Shown: positions 50,818-61,586, counted from the stretch's first letter. The stretch: 64,000 nucleotides of DNA from an uncultured Collinsella sp. (GCA_900547765.1 URIA01000006.1:1-64000); one strand, 5' to 3'. Translations and numbers: made by a program. The notes: a model not told the origin generated them from the letters alone.

Positions 50818-53800
50818 TTAGATCACCGTCACGCGGCCCTGGTTACCCACAATCGCCTTGGCCTCTGCCAGCAGCGGGATCGAGCGCGCGTTGACCTTGG
50901 CCGGTACTTCGGCACGCAGCACGCGCCCGTCCACCTGCTCGATAAAGATCTCCACGCGGTCGCCGCCCGGGTTGGTGGTGAGTACCGTGGCCAGACGCGC
51001 CATGTTGCCCTGGCTAAAGCGGCTGTTGGGCACCATGACCTCAAACACCTTGGGCTTGTTGTTCTCCTCGTTAAGCTCCAGCGGCACGATCTCCTGCGCA
51101 ATGATCTGGTCACCGCGGTCCGAACGCTCGAGCTTGCCCTTAATGCGCACAAACGCATCGGACAGCTGTGCGCCGGTCTCGGGATCGACCTCGCCGTACA
51201 GATACCCCTCGGCCTCCTTGTAGGTCTTGGGGAACACCACGACCGTGGCCTCGCCTTCCATGTCCTCGAGCTGCACGATGCCCATGGGGTCGCCATTTTT
51301 GGTCACGCGCTTGGACACACTCGAGACCATGCCGGCCCACCACAGCGCCTTGCCCTCGGGAATCTCCTGGTTGATGGTGCCGCCCGTGGGGTTTTGCACC
51401 TCGTAGCCGGTGTCGATCTGCGAGAACGAGAAGTCGCGCGCCTTAGACAACGCGTACTCAAACGGGCGCAGCGGGTGGTCCGAGACGTAAATGCCCAGAA
51501 CCTCCTTCTCCTGGCTCAGTTTAAGGTGGCGATCCCATTCCTGGCCGTCCGGGTCGGGCACGCTCACCTCAAAGCCCGAGCCCTCAACGTCACCAAACAT
51601 GTCGAAGAACGAGGTCTGGCCGCTCGCGCGGTCCTTCTGGCGCTTCACCGCGGCGTCGATGATGTTCTCGGGGTTGTTCTTGTCCACAAAATGCATCATC
51701 TGACGGCGCGGATAGCCCGTGGAGTCGAAGGCGCCTGCCTTGATCAGCGATTCGATCACGCGGCGGTTGGCCTGGCTCGAGTCCACGCGCTCGACAAAGT
51801 CGTGCAGCGTCTTAAACGGGCCGCCCGCCTCGCGCTCGGCGATAATCGCCTGCGCCACGCCGGTGCCCACGCCGCGGATGCCGGCCAGACCAAAGCGCAC
51901 GCCCTCCTTGGTAGCCGTGAACTCGGTACCGGACTCGTTGACATCTGGCGACAGCACGGGGATGCCGTCGTGACGGCATGCCGAGACGTAGTGCACGATC
52001 TTGTCGGTCTTGCCCGTATAGGACGTCAGAACGGCCGCCATGTACTCGTGCGGATAGTGCGCCTTGAGCCACGCCGTCTGCATAACCAGGATGGCGTAGC
52101 CGGCGGAGTGCGACTTGTTGAAGGCGTAGGACGCGAACTCGAGAACATCGTCCCAAATCTTCTGGGCGACCTCGCGCGTATAGTTGTTCTTGATGGCGCC
52201 GTTCATCCAGTGGTCGTAGGTGGTCTCGTCGGAGCCATCCTCCCAGTGGAGCACCGTCGACGTGAGCAGCTTGATCTTCTTTTTTGCCACGGGCTTACGG
52301 ATGCGCGAGTCCGATTCGCCCTTGGAGAAGCCGCACATCTCGACGGAGATGAGCATGACCTGCTCCTGGTAGACCATGGTGCCGTAGGTTTCGCCCAGGA
52401 TGTCGTCCAGGCGGTCGTCGTAAGAGACGGCTGGCTCCTTGCCGTTCATACGGTTGATGTAGGACGAGACCATGCCGGCGCCCAGCGGGCCCGGGCGGTA
52501 CAGGGCGATCAATGCCACGACGTGCTTGTACTCGGTGGGCTTCATGTTCTTGATCGTGGCCGTCATGCCGGCGGACTCGACCTGGAAGACGCCGGCGGTG
52601 TGGCCGGAACCCATGAGCTTAAAGATCTCGGGGTCGTCAAAGGGAATCTCTTCCTCTTTGATGTCGATGCCGAAGTTCTTTTTGATGTTTGCCTTGGCCT
52701 TGGAGATAACAGTCAGCGTGCGCAGGCCCAAGAAGTCCATCTTGAGCAGGCCCATGTCGGCAACGGTATGGCCCTCGTACTGGGTAATCTCGACGCCGCC
52801 CTTGGTGTCGAGCTTGGTGGGCACGTGCTCGTTGACGGGGTCGCGGCAGATCAGAACGGCGCACGCGTGCACGCCCTCGCCACGGGTGAGGCCCTCGATT
52901 GAGAGCGCCGTGTCGATGATGCGGCGGGCGTCGTCGTCCTTTTTATATGCCTCGGCAAAATCGGGGTTAAACAGGTCCTCTTTGCCGGGTTGCTTTTCGA
53001 GCACCTGCTTGAGCTTGACCTTGGGGTCGCTCGAGACCATCTTGGACAGACGCTGGCCCATGTAGACCGGGTAGTCCAGGACGCGAGCGGCGTCGTTGAT
53101 GGCCTGCTTGGCCTTGATGGTCGAGTAGGTGATGACGTGGGTGACCTTCTCGGGGCCGTAGAGCTGGCGAACGTGCTCCACGACCTCGAGGCGCCGCTCA
53201 TCGTCGAAGTCCATATCGATATCGGGCATCTCGGTACGCTGCGGGGACAGGAACCTCTCGAACATCAGACCGTTCTCGAGCGGATCGAACGCGGTGATGT
53301 TCATGGCGTAGGCGACGATAGCGCCGGCAGCCGAGCCACGGCCGGGGCCGACGCCGATGCCGTTGTCCTTGGCCCATTGCACGTACTCGGCAACAATCAA
53401 AAAGTAGGCGGCAAAGCCCTTGTCGCAGATGACCTTGTATTCGTACTCAAAGCGCTCTTTGATGTTGACGCCGCCAATCTCGCGCGTGGCCCAATCGTCG
53501 CCATAGTGTTGGCGCAGGCCCTTCTCGCACTCGCGGCGGAACTGGCTCTCGTGCGTCTCGCCGGGGTCGAGCAGCGGGAAGCGCGGCAGGATGATCGAAT
53601 CCCAGTCCAGCTCCACGTAGCACTTGTCGGCGATCTCGAGCGTGTTGTCGCAGGCCTCGGGGCAATACGGGAACATCGCCCGCATCTCCTCCTCGGTCTT
53701 CATGTAAAACTCCGAGCCGGTCATGCGCATGCGGTTGGGGTCATCGACCTTGGCATTCATGCCAATGCACATGATGACGTCCTGCACGGGCGCGTCCTCG

Positions 53801-54621
53801 CGGCGCAGGTAATGGAAGTCGTTGGTGGCGATAACCTTAACGCCCACCTGCTTGGCGATGTCGATGAGCGTGCGGTCCATCTGCTCATCGGTCAGGCCGT
53901 TGTCGGTGGTGATGCCGTGTTCCTGGATCTCGATATAGAAGTCGCCAGGTTCGAAGGTATCACGGAAGGTCTCGGCCCACTTGATGGCGCCCTCCATGTC
54001 ACCGCGGTCGATGTATTTGGGAATGATGCCCGCGATGCAGGCGCTGGTGCAGATCATGCCCTTGGCGTGGCGGCGCAGGTTGTCGAGCGTCACGCGGGGC
54101 TTGTAGTAAAAGCCCTGCACGGCTGCCTCGGAGACCGTCTGCATCAGGTTGACGTAGCCCTCCTGGTCCTTGGCCAGAAGGATCATGTGGTAGAGCTCGG
54201 GCTTATGGTCGCGAGCAAGGGTCTCGTCCGGCGTAAAGTAGACCTCGCAGCCAAAGATGGGCTTGATGACCAGAGGCGGCTTGAGCTCGTCGATGTTGCC
54301 CTTCTCGTCCCACATGGCCATGTCCTTCACATACTGGGCATGCTCGCGCGGGTTTTCCTCGGGATCGGGCTCCACCAGCTCGTCGCGGCGATCCTTTTCC
54401 AAAAAGGCCTTGTCGTGACTCCAGGTTTTGTACTCAGGCGTGTTGTGGTTGACGGCGTCGCAGGCCAGCGCCAGGTCGGGCACGCCGTACATGTAGCCGT
54501 GGTCGGTAATGGCCACGGCGGGCATGCCAAGCTCAACGGCACGGTTGACCATATCCTGGATACGGGTTGCGCCGTCAAGCATGGAGAAAACAGTGTGATT
54601 GTGCAGATGGACGAATGCCAT
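50818..54621 (-). CDS. dnaE: DNA polymerase III alpha subunit DnaE
   Basis: The replicative polymerase subunit, 1267 residues. The N-terminal PHP domain has HLHNHTVFSMLDG (about 5-17) and AITDHGYMYG. Palm motifs GVGPGRGSAAGAIVAYAMNI (about 420) and PDIDMDFDDERR (about 460, with two catalytic Asp) are present. A helix-hairpin-helix and beta-binding region and a C-terminal OB domain (about 1000-1100) follow. Length is typical of DnaE1. The downstream SNF2 gene starts 28 bases away. A palindrome at 54723-54785 separates it from addA. Confidence 0.96.
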   Translation of the reverse strand: MAFVHLHNHTVFSMLDGATRIQDMVNRAVELGMPAVAITDHGYMYGVPDLALACDAVNHNTPEYKTWSHDKAFLEKDRRDELVEPDPEENPREHAQYVKDMAMWDEKGNIDELKPPLVIKPIFGCEVYFTPDETLARDHKPELYHMILLAKDQEGYVNLMQTVSEAAVQGFYYKPRVTLDNLRRHAKGMICTSACIAGIIPKYIDRGDMEGAIKWAETFRDTFEPGDFYIEIQEHGITTDNGLTDEQMDRTLIDIAKQVGVKVIATNDFHYLRREDAPVQDVIMCIGMNAKVDDPNRMRMTGSEFYMKTEEEMRAMFPYCPEACDNTLEIADKCYVELDWDSIILPRFPLLDPGETHESQFRRECEKGLRQHYGDDWATREIGGVNIKERFEYEYKVICDKGFAAYFLIVAEYVQWAKDNGIGVGPGRGSAAGAIVAYAMNITAFDPLENGLMFERFLSPQRTEMPDIDMDFDDERRLEVVEHVRQLYGPEKVTHVITYSTIKAKQAINDAARVLDYPVYMGQRLSKMVSSDPKVKLKQVLEKQPGKEDLFNPDFAEAYKKDDDARRIIDTALSIEGLTRGEGVHACAVLICRDPVNEHVPTKLDTKGGVEITQYEGHTVADMGLLKMDFLGLRTLTVISKAKANIKKNFGIDIKEEEIPFDDPEIFKLMGSGHTAGVFQVESAGMTATIKNMKPTEYKHVVALIALYRPGPLGAGMVSSYINRMNGKEPAVSYDDRLDDILGETYGTMVYQEQVMLISVEMCGFSKGESDSRIRKPVAKKKIKLLTSTVLHWEDGSDETTYDHWMNGAIKNNYTREVAQKIWDDVLEFASYAFNKSHSAGYAILVMQTAWLKAHYPHEYMAAVLTSYTGKTDKIVHYVSACRHDGIPVLSPDVNESGTEFTATKEGVRFGLAGIRGVGTGVAQAIIAEREAGGPFKTLHDFVERVDSSQANRRVIESLIKAGAFDSTGYPRRQMMHFVDKNNPENIIDAAVKRQKDRASGQTSFFDMFGDVEGSGFEVSVPDPDGQEWDRHLKLSQEKEVLGIYVSDHPLRPFEYALSKARDFSFSQIDTGYEVQNPTGGTINQEIPEGKALWWAGMVSSVSKRVTKNGDPMGIVQLEDMEGEATVVVFPKTYKEAEGYLYGEVDPETGAQLSDAFVRIKGKLERSDRGDQIIAQEIVPLELNEENNKPKVFEVMVPNSRFSQGNMARLATVLTTNPGGDRVEIFIEQVDGRVLRAEVPAKVNARSIPLLAEAKAIVGNQGRVTVI

Positions 54622-54722
54622 GTGATGAGCTCCGATGCGGGTTCGTGTTCTGACTGAACGATTTTACCGCACGGCGCGGACGCCACCCGAACCTAGCCAA
54701 ACCCACACGGCTCCTACTGCAG

Positions 54723-54785
54723 TTGCGGTGAAATACGGACTGTTTGGCGGCTTTTTTGGCCAGAACAGTCCGTATTCCACCGCAA
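54723..54785. repeat. Imperfect palindrome between dnaE and addA
   Basis: TTGCGGTGAAATACGGACTG (54723-54742) pairs with 54766-54785 with one mismatch, and GGC with GCC extends the stem. The loop is TTTTTT-rich. There is no T-tract on the addA side, so it is not a typical terminator. Confidence 0.75.
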
Positions 54786-54797
54786 GTTATCTGAGGG

Positions 54798-57700
54798 CTA
54801 AAGGTTGTAGGTGACTACTTGAGGTTCGGCGGGTTCGACGAAGATGGTTGGATCCAGCTGCTCCACACGGACGAACTTGACGGTCACGGCCTCAAAGCCC
54901 GCCTTGTGCAAAACATCAGCGTAGACGCGCGCCTGCAGGGCGTGCTTCTCCTGCAGCTGTTCCGGCGTCTCGTCCGGCGTGCCGCCCGTCTTGTAGTCGA
55001 TGACCAGCGCGCATGACGGATCCGCCGGGTTCGTCGCCAAAGCGTCGATGGCGCCCTCGGCATATGCACCGTAGCGGGCGATGTCCTCGTCCTCGCAGCC
55101 CAGCGAAAAGAACGGCACCTCGGCGCGAACGCACGGCCACGCGAGCAGGTCGGCACGGACCGCCGACTTGAGCCAGCGATCCAGGGCAACGTCGAAGCGT
55201 TCGCGCTGTTCCGGCGTCAGGCGCCACAGGCGAGCCAGGGCGTCGGCGCGCTCGGCGGGCAGCGCATCGGCACCCATCTCGATCAGCCACTGGCAGGCGG
55301 CATGGAACGCCGAGCCCAGCGCCATGGGGTTGCCGGCGGGCTCAACGGCGGCCACGCCTGCATCCGTCATCTCGGAACCATCCGACTCCGCATCATCGCC
55401 GGCCTCGTCCATGGGCGTGTGCGCCTCGGCGGCACGGTCCTCGGACTCGGCATGCAGCGCCGCGGCAATTGACGAGTAGCTGTACGAATCGCGCGCCGGA
55501 TACGGGCAGGCGCCCATGCGCACGCCCACCGTCTGGGGATACACGAGCTCAAACGCATCGGGCTCGGGGTCGGCAGGGCCGGGAACGGCGGCGCGGGCAT
55601 CCGCACCGGCGCCCTCCGGCTCCGCATCGCCGCGGACAAGCCTGCCCTCGGCATCCAGAGAAGCATTGGCCTCAAACGCCTGCTCGCCAAACGTAAAGTC
55701 CGCCAGCGAGATGAGCTCGTAGTCGCCCGGCTTGGAGTTGTCGAACACCAGGCGGTCGGCATCGAGCTGCGGCATGTCCAGAGCGTCGGTAGGCAGAATA
55801 CGACGCAGCACGTCATAGGTCAGATCGGTCTCGACGTCGAAGGTCGGCGCCGTCACCTTGCCGCGGCTCACGCCGGCATCCATCGCCAGAATGACCAGCT
55901 CTCGCGCACGCGTCATGGCGACATAGAGCAAGCGAGCCCGCTCCTCGAGCGAAAGCTGCAGGTCGTCGTTACGCAGGCGGGCAAATGCCTCGGCGGGAGA
56001 GCCCGTCGCACAGACGTCCTCCATGAGCTCTGGCGGCAGCCACAGCGACGTGCCCTTGCCCTTAAACGCGTGCTCAAACTGCTTTTTGACGTCATCGCCC
56101 TTCACGAACGTGCCGTCCGCGAGTTTAACGCCGTCGAAGCGTGCCGGCAGCGCCACGACCTGCGCTCCGCGCTCGACACGCCCCATCTGAGCCGCACCCG
56201 AGGACTTACGCACGCCAAAGCACTCCGCAACCGCCACGACCGGATACTCCAGGCCCTTGGAGGCATGCACCGTCATGATGCGCACCGCGCCGTCGCCCTC
56301 CTCGTTGAGGGCGCCTGGGGCCTCCTTGCCCGCCAAGAAGCGGTCGAAGGCGAGCGCGATGGAGCGCGGCGAGTTACCGAACTCGGCCTCCGCCTCGGCC
56401 ACGGCGTCGAGCGCCTTGAGCACGTTGGCGGCGATGGCCTTGCCCTCGGGACCACGCTGCGCCAGACGCACAAACCAGCCGGAGGCGTTGACAGTATCGC
56501 GCGCGATGGCGGCGAACGAATCGCGCCCCACGCGACGAAGCGCATAGCGCAGCACCTCGCGGGCGCGCGTCAGCAGCGGCAGATCCCGCAGCCCCGGCAC
56601 ATCGCAATCGCTCATGATGCCCACGTCGATGTTGCGGCGCGAGGTCTCCCCCGTCTGGTCGTCCAGCTTGGTCGCCAGCGCCAGGAACTCCTGACCGCCG
56701 AGCGCAAACATCGGCGAGGCCAGCAGCGGCATAAGACCCTGCGCCGTATCGGCCGGGTTAGCAAGCGCGCACACCAGGGCACGCACCGTTTGGACCTCGG
56801 CAGCCTGGGCAAAGACCGAGCCGCCCGCGATGACGCAGTCGAGCCCCTGGTCGCGGAAGGCCTGCGCATAGACATCGGCGTTGGTCATGCGGCCCAGCAG
56901 CAGGACCATGCTGCCCTGGGGCTGGCCCGCTTTAACGAGTGCTTGGAATCGCTCCGCAATCGCACGAGCTTTCGCCTGCGTTCGCTCCTGGGTGCTGCCG
57001 CCGGCAACGAAGACCGCCTGGCGGCGCGACGCCTTTGCCTTGAGCTTGTCCTCGCGATCGTCACTCGGCTCAAGATCCAAGAACCCCTGCATCAAACCAC
57101 CGGTATCGCCGTCAAAGACGCGCGCCACATAGTGCAGCACCTCGTCGTGGCTGCGGAAGTTGCGCACGAGTTTGACGAGCTCGCCGGCGGGGGCATCGGA
57201 CGTGGCGACCGTCTCGGACGCCGTCGTCGAACCCACCTTGCGCTCCTGGCGACGGAACACCTCGACCTCGGCACCACGGAAGCGGTAGATCGACTGCTGC
57301 GCATCGCCTACGGTGCACAGTGCGCGCTCCCCCGCGCCCGTCAGGTAACGGATCAAATCGACCTGCATCTGGTCGGTATCCTGGAACTCGTCGATCATGA
57401 CCATCTTAAAGCGGCCCTCATAGGCCGCTCGAATAGCCGGATAGTCGCGCAGTGCCTCGTACGCCATACGCAGTAGGTCGTTGTTATCGAGCGCGGACCG
57501 GCCGGCCTTCAGCGCGCGATACTCAGCCTCCACAGCACGAGCAAGCCCCACCAGCGCATCGAGCGCCGGACCGCCGCAGGCAAGCACGATATTGATAAAT
57601 GCATCGGCGGCCTCGGCCTTGAGCAGCTCCACCTGCTCCTTAGGAAACGCCTTGCTCGCCCGAGGCATGCTGCACGACATCATGAGTCGCGCCGCATCCT

Positions 57701-58430
57701 CCATGGTTTTGCCGCTCGCCTCAAACGCGTCGATGGCATCGAGTGCCACCTGCGCTTTCTCGGTCGCGGCCTTGCTTGCGCCCAGCGCCGCACGATAGGC
57801 ATCGGCGAGTGCCGAGGTATCGGCCTGGCCGCGCGCCACGCACACGTCGTCCATACCGCCCGGCAGCTGGCTCGAGAGCTCCAGCAGCTCACGCACCAGG
57901 CCCTTGATGGTGGTGCCGGCGCCAAAGAGGCCACCCTCGCCTGCCATGGGATACCAGGCGTAGAGGCTTTTAAGCGAAGCGGCGAGCTCGGGGGCGGCAT
58001 CGGGCGCCGTCGCTCGGGCCAGCACATGCTCAACAGCCTGATCCATAAGCTCATCGGTATCGGTAAGCACCGTGAACTCGGGATCGATGCCCAGCTCCAA
58101 CGCATGCGCGCGCAGGATGCGCGAACACATGCCGTGAATGGTCGAGATCCACGCATCGTCGACGGTCAGGGCCTCCTCGTCCATACCCTCTTCGATAAGC
58201 GCGCGACGCACGCGGTCGCGAATCTCGGCCGCGGCATCTTTGGTAAAGGTAATGGCGAGCACCTGATCCAGATGCTCGACAAACGGACCGGATTCGGGCG
58301 AGAGCGCATAGACGATGCGGCGCGTGAGGGTAAAGGTCTTGCCCGAGCCGGCACCTGCCGAGACAAACAGCGGGCGGTCGAGCGTTTTGACGACTTGCAG
58401 TTGTTGCGGCATCAAAGTCGAAAGATCCAT
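54798..58430 (-). CDS. addA: ATP-dependent helicase/nuclease subunit AddA
   Basis: The UvrD-like motor and nuclease subunit of the AddAB recombination complex, which processes double-strand ends. The 1210-residue protein has Walker A SAGAGSGKT (24-32), Walker B MIDEFQDTD (about 346), the UvrD motifs LYVAMTRARELV near 810 and a C-terminal nuclease with LVIDYKTGG (about 1143). The ATG at 58430 lies four bases after the addB stop. The N-terminal PHP is absent as expected. It is the second gene of the addB-addA operon. Confidence 0.93.
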   Translation of the reverse strand: MDLSTLMPQQLQVVKTLDRPLFVSAGAGSGKTFTLTRRIVYALSPESGPFVEHLDQVLAITFTKDAAAEIRDRVRRALIEEGMDEEALTVDDAWISTIHGMCSRILRAHALELGIDPEFTVLTDTDELMDQAVEHVLARATAPDAAPELAASLKSLYAWYPMAGEGGLFGAGTTIKGLVRELLELSSQLPGGMDDVCVARGQADTSALADAYRAALGASKAATEKAQVALDAIDAFEASGKTMEDAARLMMSCSMPRASKAFPKEQVELLKAEAADAFINIVLACGGPALDALVGLARAVEAEYRALKAGRSALDNNDLLRMAYEALRDYPAIRAAYEGRFKMVMIDEFQDTDQMQVDLIRYLTGAGERALCTVGDAQQSIYRFRGAEVEVFRRQERKVGSTTASETVATSDAPAGELVKLVRNFRSHDEVLHYVARVFDGDTGGLMQGFLDLEPSDDREDKLKAKASRRQAVFVAGGSTQERTQAKARAIAERFQALVKAGQPQGSMVLLLGRMTNADVYAQAFRDQGLDCVIAGGSVFAQAAEVQTVRALVCALANPADTAQGLMPLLASPMFALGGQEFLALATKLDDQTGETSRRNIDVGIMSDCDVPGLRDLPLLTRAREVLRYALRRVGRDSFAAIARDTVNASGWFVRLAQRGPEGKAIAANVLKALDAVAEAEAEFGNSPRSIALAFDRFLAGKEAPGALNEEGDGAVRIMTVHASKGLEYPVVAVAECFGVRKSSGAAQMGRVERGAQVVALPARFDGVKLADGTFVKGDDVKKQFEHAFKGKGTSLWLPPELMEDVCATGSPAEAFARLRNDDLQLSLEERARLLYVAMTRARELVILAMDAGVSRGKVTAPTFDVETDLTYDVLRRILPTDALDMPQLDADRLVFDNSKPGDYELISLADFTFGEQAFEANASLDAEGRLVRGDAEPEGAGADARAAVPGPADPEPDAFELVYPQTVGVRMGACPYPARDSYSYSSIAAALHAESEDRAAEAHTPMDEAGDDAESDGSEMTDAGVAAVEPAGNPMALGSAFHAACQWLIEMGADALPAERADALARLWRLTPEQRERFDVALDRWLKSAVRADLLAWPCVRAEVPFFSLGCEDEDIARYGAYAEGAIDALATNPADPSCALVIDYKTGGTPDETPEQLQEKHALQARVYADVLHKAGFEAVTVKFVRVEQLDPTIFVEPAEPQVVTYNL

Positions 58431-58433
58431 GGT

Positions 58434-61400
58434 CTACACGTCCCTCCTTACAAACGTTCCTTCGTGGTTATACGAGCAGCGCGCATGCACGGCCTGCGTC
58501 GACGCCGGGTCGACGGCGGCAACGTTGCCCGCCTCGAGCTCGCGCAGGCGCTCGGCGATGCCGTCCTCCACGCGATCGAGCAGGGCGTCGAAGTCCATGC
58601 TGCCGCCCTCGCCGGGAAAGCCCTTCTTAAGCCCCGGGATGCGGCCGTCACCACGCTCCTCCTCGAGCAGCTCGGCACTCGCGGCGCCTCGCAGCGCCGG
58701 TTTGCCGCCCTTGGTCGAAAAATAGAGCGCCGCGCGGGTGTCCAGATCCAGCGCCCGGCGCATAGCCTGCGCATAGATAAGCGTCTGGGTATGGGGCGGC
58801 AGCCACCGCGGATCGTCGATGGGCGCCGTGCCTGATTCCTCGTCGCGCACCGTAGGGTCGGCGAGCTTAAACTCCTCAACGCCCGTGCGATGCTTGTAGT
58901 CGATTACCACGGCGCGATTCTCGGCGTCCACGTCCACGCGGTCGATGCGCCCGCCAAGCGGCCAGCCGGCATACTCGACCTGGAGCTCGTTGAACGCAAA
59001 CTCCAGGTAGCGCGGCGCGAAGGGCGCGAGCGCCTCGGCTTCATAGGCAAGCACGCCCTCCAGCTGCGGCAAAATCTCGGCCACTTGGCGCTCCTCCACT
59101 GGAGAGAGCGGCACCAGCGGGCCCTCGGTACCGCGCTTGCCGGCGTGCTCGGCCAGGGTCTCGGCAAAGACCTCGTGCAGCAGCTCCTGAGCACGTGGCA
59201 GGTTCTCGGGCGTCACGCGCTCCATGCCCTCCTGGGGCAGACGGGCATGCAAGTACTCCAGCACGTCATGGACAAAGTTGCCCTTCTCCATGTTGCCAAA
59301 GCCGGCGTCGATCGACTGGGGTTTGACGCGATACGAGACGAACCAGCACAGCGGGCAGGTCGAATAGGCCTCGATCTGCGAGGCAGACGTCAGGCGCGGC
59401 ACCAGCGGCGCATCCTCGCCCTCGCCATCGCGACGGCGCAGGACCAGATACGGAATGGCTTCATCGCTCAGATGCTGAGGAGCTTCGCAGGTCACGCGCT
59501 CGCGCCTAAGACCTTCGCCCGCCGCGGGATCGAAGTCCCTTACGATATCGCCCTCACCCACGCACTTCGCCTTGTCGGCGCCAACGGCCTTAGCGTCGTC
59601 AGCGGCCTTGTCGGCGTCAGCGGCCTTAGCATCGTTAGCGGCCTCGGCATGCGCCCGCAACTCGGTCCACACGGCAGCCGGGTAGCACTCGCGCGCCTGG
59701 CGATCGTGCGTCACGCGGGCAAGCGCAACCGGACCGCGCGCGGCCTGCATCGCGCGGCCAAAGCGCACGCGCAACAAGGCGGCAGGCTCAAGCGTCACAC
59801 CGCTGCGGTCTAACTCTGCCGTCAGCGTTGCCAGCGGGCCCTCCTCATGTGAGAGCGGATAACTGTCCAGGTCGACGTCGGCAAACAGCACGGCATCGTA
59901 GCTGCCGGGGCGCAGAGCCGCCGCATCGGCAAGCGAAGCAAAGCGAACCTGGGCGCGTGGCGCACGGTCAACCTCGTAGGTCTCGTAATCGTAGGCGGCG
60001 CTACGCTTGTCCACCTTGGTTCGAATGTCATCGAGCACGGGCACGGTCGCGGCCTGCGACACGTCGAGCGCACGGGCGCCATTCATAAGGATGTCGATGA
60101 CGTGGCGCAGCAGGGCCACCTCCGCCTGGCGACGGGCCTGACCGTCGAGACCGCCAAGTGCGCGATCGGGCAGTGCCTCGGCAACGGCAAGCATGGCCTT
60201 GAGCGCCGTCACGGGTTTGTCGCGCCACAGCGCCTGGAACACGTCCGAGATCACGCACGGCACGTTCTTAAACCAGTTCTCGTCGCTCGCCGCTTTACGC
60301 GCGCCCCTCACCTGGCCCTGCACGCTCTGCAGCAGGCTCTTGACGCCCGCAGTGGTCTTGCTGCGCGACAGTCGCATATTCTTGTCGAACGTGCGCGCGC
60401 TGGCGGCGTCGGCACCCGAAAGCGGGCTGTAAATCCAGTCGGTAAGCTCCGGAGCGGGCCACCACTCAGTCTTAGAAGCTGCCCCTTCGTCGGCGGCCTT
60501 CATACGCTCGATCAGGTTGGCGAGCGCCGTGAACTGCCTGCCCGCAATGGATTGGGAAAACGCCGTGAACTCGGCCGTCTCGGCAGCAACGTGGCGCGCC
60601 GCCAAACGAGCGGCAAGCTCGCCGAACAGCTGGGGTGCCCGGGCAGAAACAACGAGCACGCGTACGGGGTCGGCGGGTGTTGCAGCAGCTTTATCGTCCT
60701 TGGACTCCTTGTGCGCTTTCACCAACTTATCGATGACGTCCGCATAAGCATGGGCACGGGCATGGGGGCCGGCGACCTCAATAAAGGCAGGCTGAGCAGC
60801 GGACTTGGAGGCAGTCTGGGGCGCGGCGGCGCCCTCCCCCAGCGGCGCGATCTCAAACAGCACACCGCGGACATCAAATGCCGCGGCAAGCTCCTCGCGC
60901 ATCGCCGCTTGCTCGCGGGCAAGCAGCACGACAACCTCTCCCCCGTTGTTTGCCACGGCGGACAGCAGCTCGAGCAGGCTATACGTAAATGACGTGACGC
61001 CGCGCACGCAAACGGCGCGGGCGCACCCCGGCAGGTTGTCGGCCAAAGCGCCGGCCATAATGTCAGCCGCCTCGCAGGGCTCGACCATATCTCGACGGTC
61101 CAAACCGCGCGCATAGGCGCACAAAAGTTCAAACACGCGAGCCTCGGCGTCGCTTTTGGGCTTGGGCTTGCAAACGTTGTCGCAGCAACGCTCGGTGCCT
61201 GTCCCTGCCACACCCGGCAGCACATCGCGAGCCATACGCGCGAGCATACGCACCGTGCCCTGGCTGCGCGAAAGCGGCTGCAGGTCGGCGTCGTCGAGAC
61301 GCGCTACCATGTCCGAAAACAGCATCTGGCGCTGCAGGTTGTCGACGAAACCGCGCCCGTCGCCCAAAAGCTCCCAAAGCGAGCGAAGCCACGATGTAGG

Positions 61401-61586
61401 CGTCTTGTAGTCAATACCCAGCGAAACGCCGGCTTCCGCCGCATCATGACGGCACAGGTCGAGCTCGGCAAACGTTGGCGCCAGCAGCACGGCACGCCCG
61501 TGGCGGGCAATAAGGTCGGCAAGCAGCGCCGCCTCGGCATCGCTCAAATCCGCGCCGGCGTTGGTGGTATAGATTCGAACAGGCAT
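58434..61586 (-). CDS. addB: AddB-like exonuclease subunit, divergent
   Basis: A 1050-residue protein, partner of AddA by position. Its C-terminal PD-(D/E)XK nuclease is intact (GGRIDRVDVDAENRAVVIDYKHR, about 878-900). The N-terminal half is helicase-like but has no Walker A loop: the region reads AVLLAPTFAELDLCRH. In B. subtilis AddB, four Cys bind an iron-sulfur cluster; here CPLCWF supplies the first, but the terminal cluster CxxCxxxxxC is reduced to CSYNHEG. So the cluster is probably lost. An Ala/Asp/Lys-rich insert (about 650-672) is likely a linker. The next gene, addA, is 3 bases away. Confidence 0.82.
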   Translation of the reverse strand: MPVRIYTTNAGADLSDAEAALLADLIARHGRAVLLAPTFAELDLCRHDAAEAGVSLGIDYKTPTSWLRSLWELLGDGRGFVDNLQRQMLFSDMVARLDDADLQPLSRSQGTVRMLARMARDVLPGVAGTGTERCCDNVCKPKPKSDAEARVFELLCAYARGLDRRDMVEPCEAADIMAGALADNLPGCARAVCVRGVTSFTYSLLELLSAVANNGGEVVVLLAREQAAMREELAAAFDVRGVLFEIAPLGEGAAAPQTASKSAAQPAFIEVAGPHARAHAYADVIDKLVKAHKESKDDKAAATPADPVRVLVVSARAPQLFGELAARLAARHVAAETAEFTAFSQSIAGRQFTALANLIERMKAADEGAASKTEWWPAPELTDWIYSPLSGADAASARTFDKNMRLSRSKTTAGVKSLLQSVQGQVRGARKAASDENWFKNVPCVISDVFQALWRDKPVTALKAMLAVAEALPDRALGGLDGQARRQAEVALLRHVIDILMNGARALDVSQAATVPVLDDIRTKVDKRSAAYDYETYEVDRAPRAQVRFASLADAAALRPGSYDAVLFADVDLDSYPLSHEEGPLATLTAELDRSGVTLEPAALLRVRFGRAMQAARGPVALARVTHDRQARECYPAAVWTELRAHAEAANDAKAADADKAADDAKAVGADKAKCVGEGDIVRDFDPAAGEGLRRERVTCEAPQHLSDEAIPYLVLRRRDGEGEDAPLVPRLTSASQIEAYSTCPLCWFVSYRVKPQSIDAGFGNMEKGNFVHDVLEYLHARLPQEGMERVTPENLPRAQELLHEVFAETLAEHAGKRGTEGPLVPLSPVEERQVAEILPQLEGVLAYEAEALAPFAPRYLEFAFNELQVEYAGWPLGGRIDRVDVDAENRAVVIDYKHRTGVEEFKLADPTVRDEESGTAPIDDPRWLPPHTQTLIYAQAMRRALDLDTRAALYFSTKGGKPALRGAASAELLEEERGDGRIPGLKKGFPGEGGSMDFDALLDRVEDGIAERLRELEAGNVAAVDPASTQAVHARCSYNHEGTFVRRDV

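Noticed and set aside
50608..52902. 764-codon frame antisense to dnaE
   Set aside because: Wholly opposite to conserved dnaE sequence, with no motif of its own.
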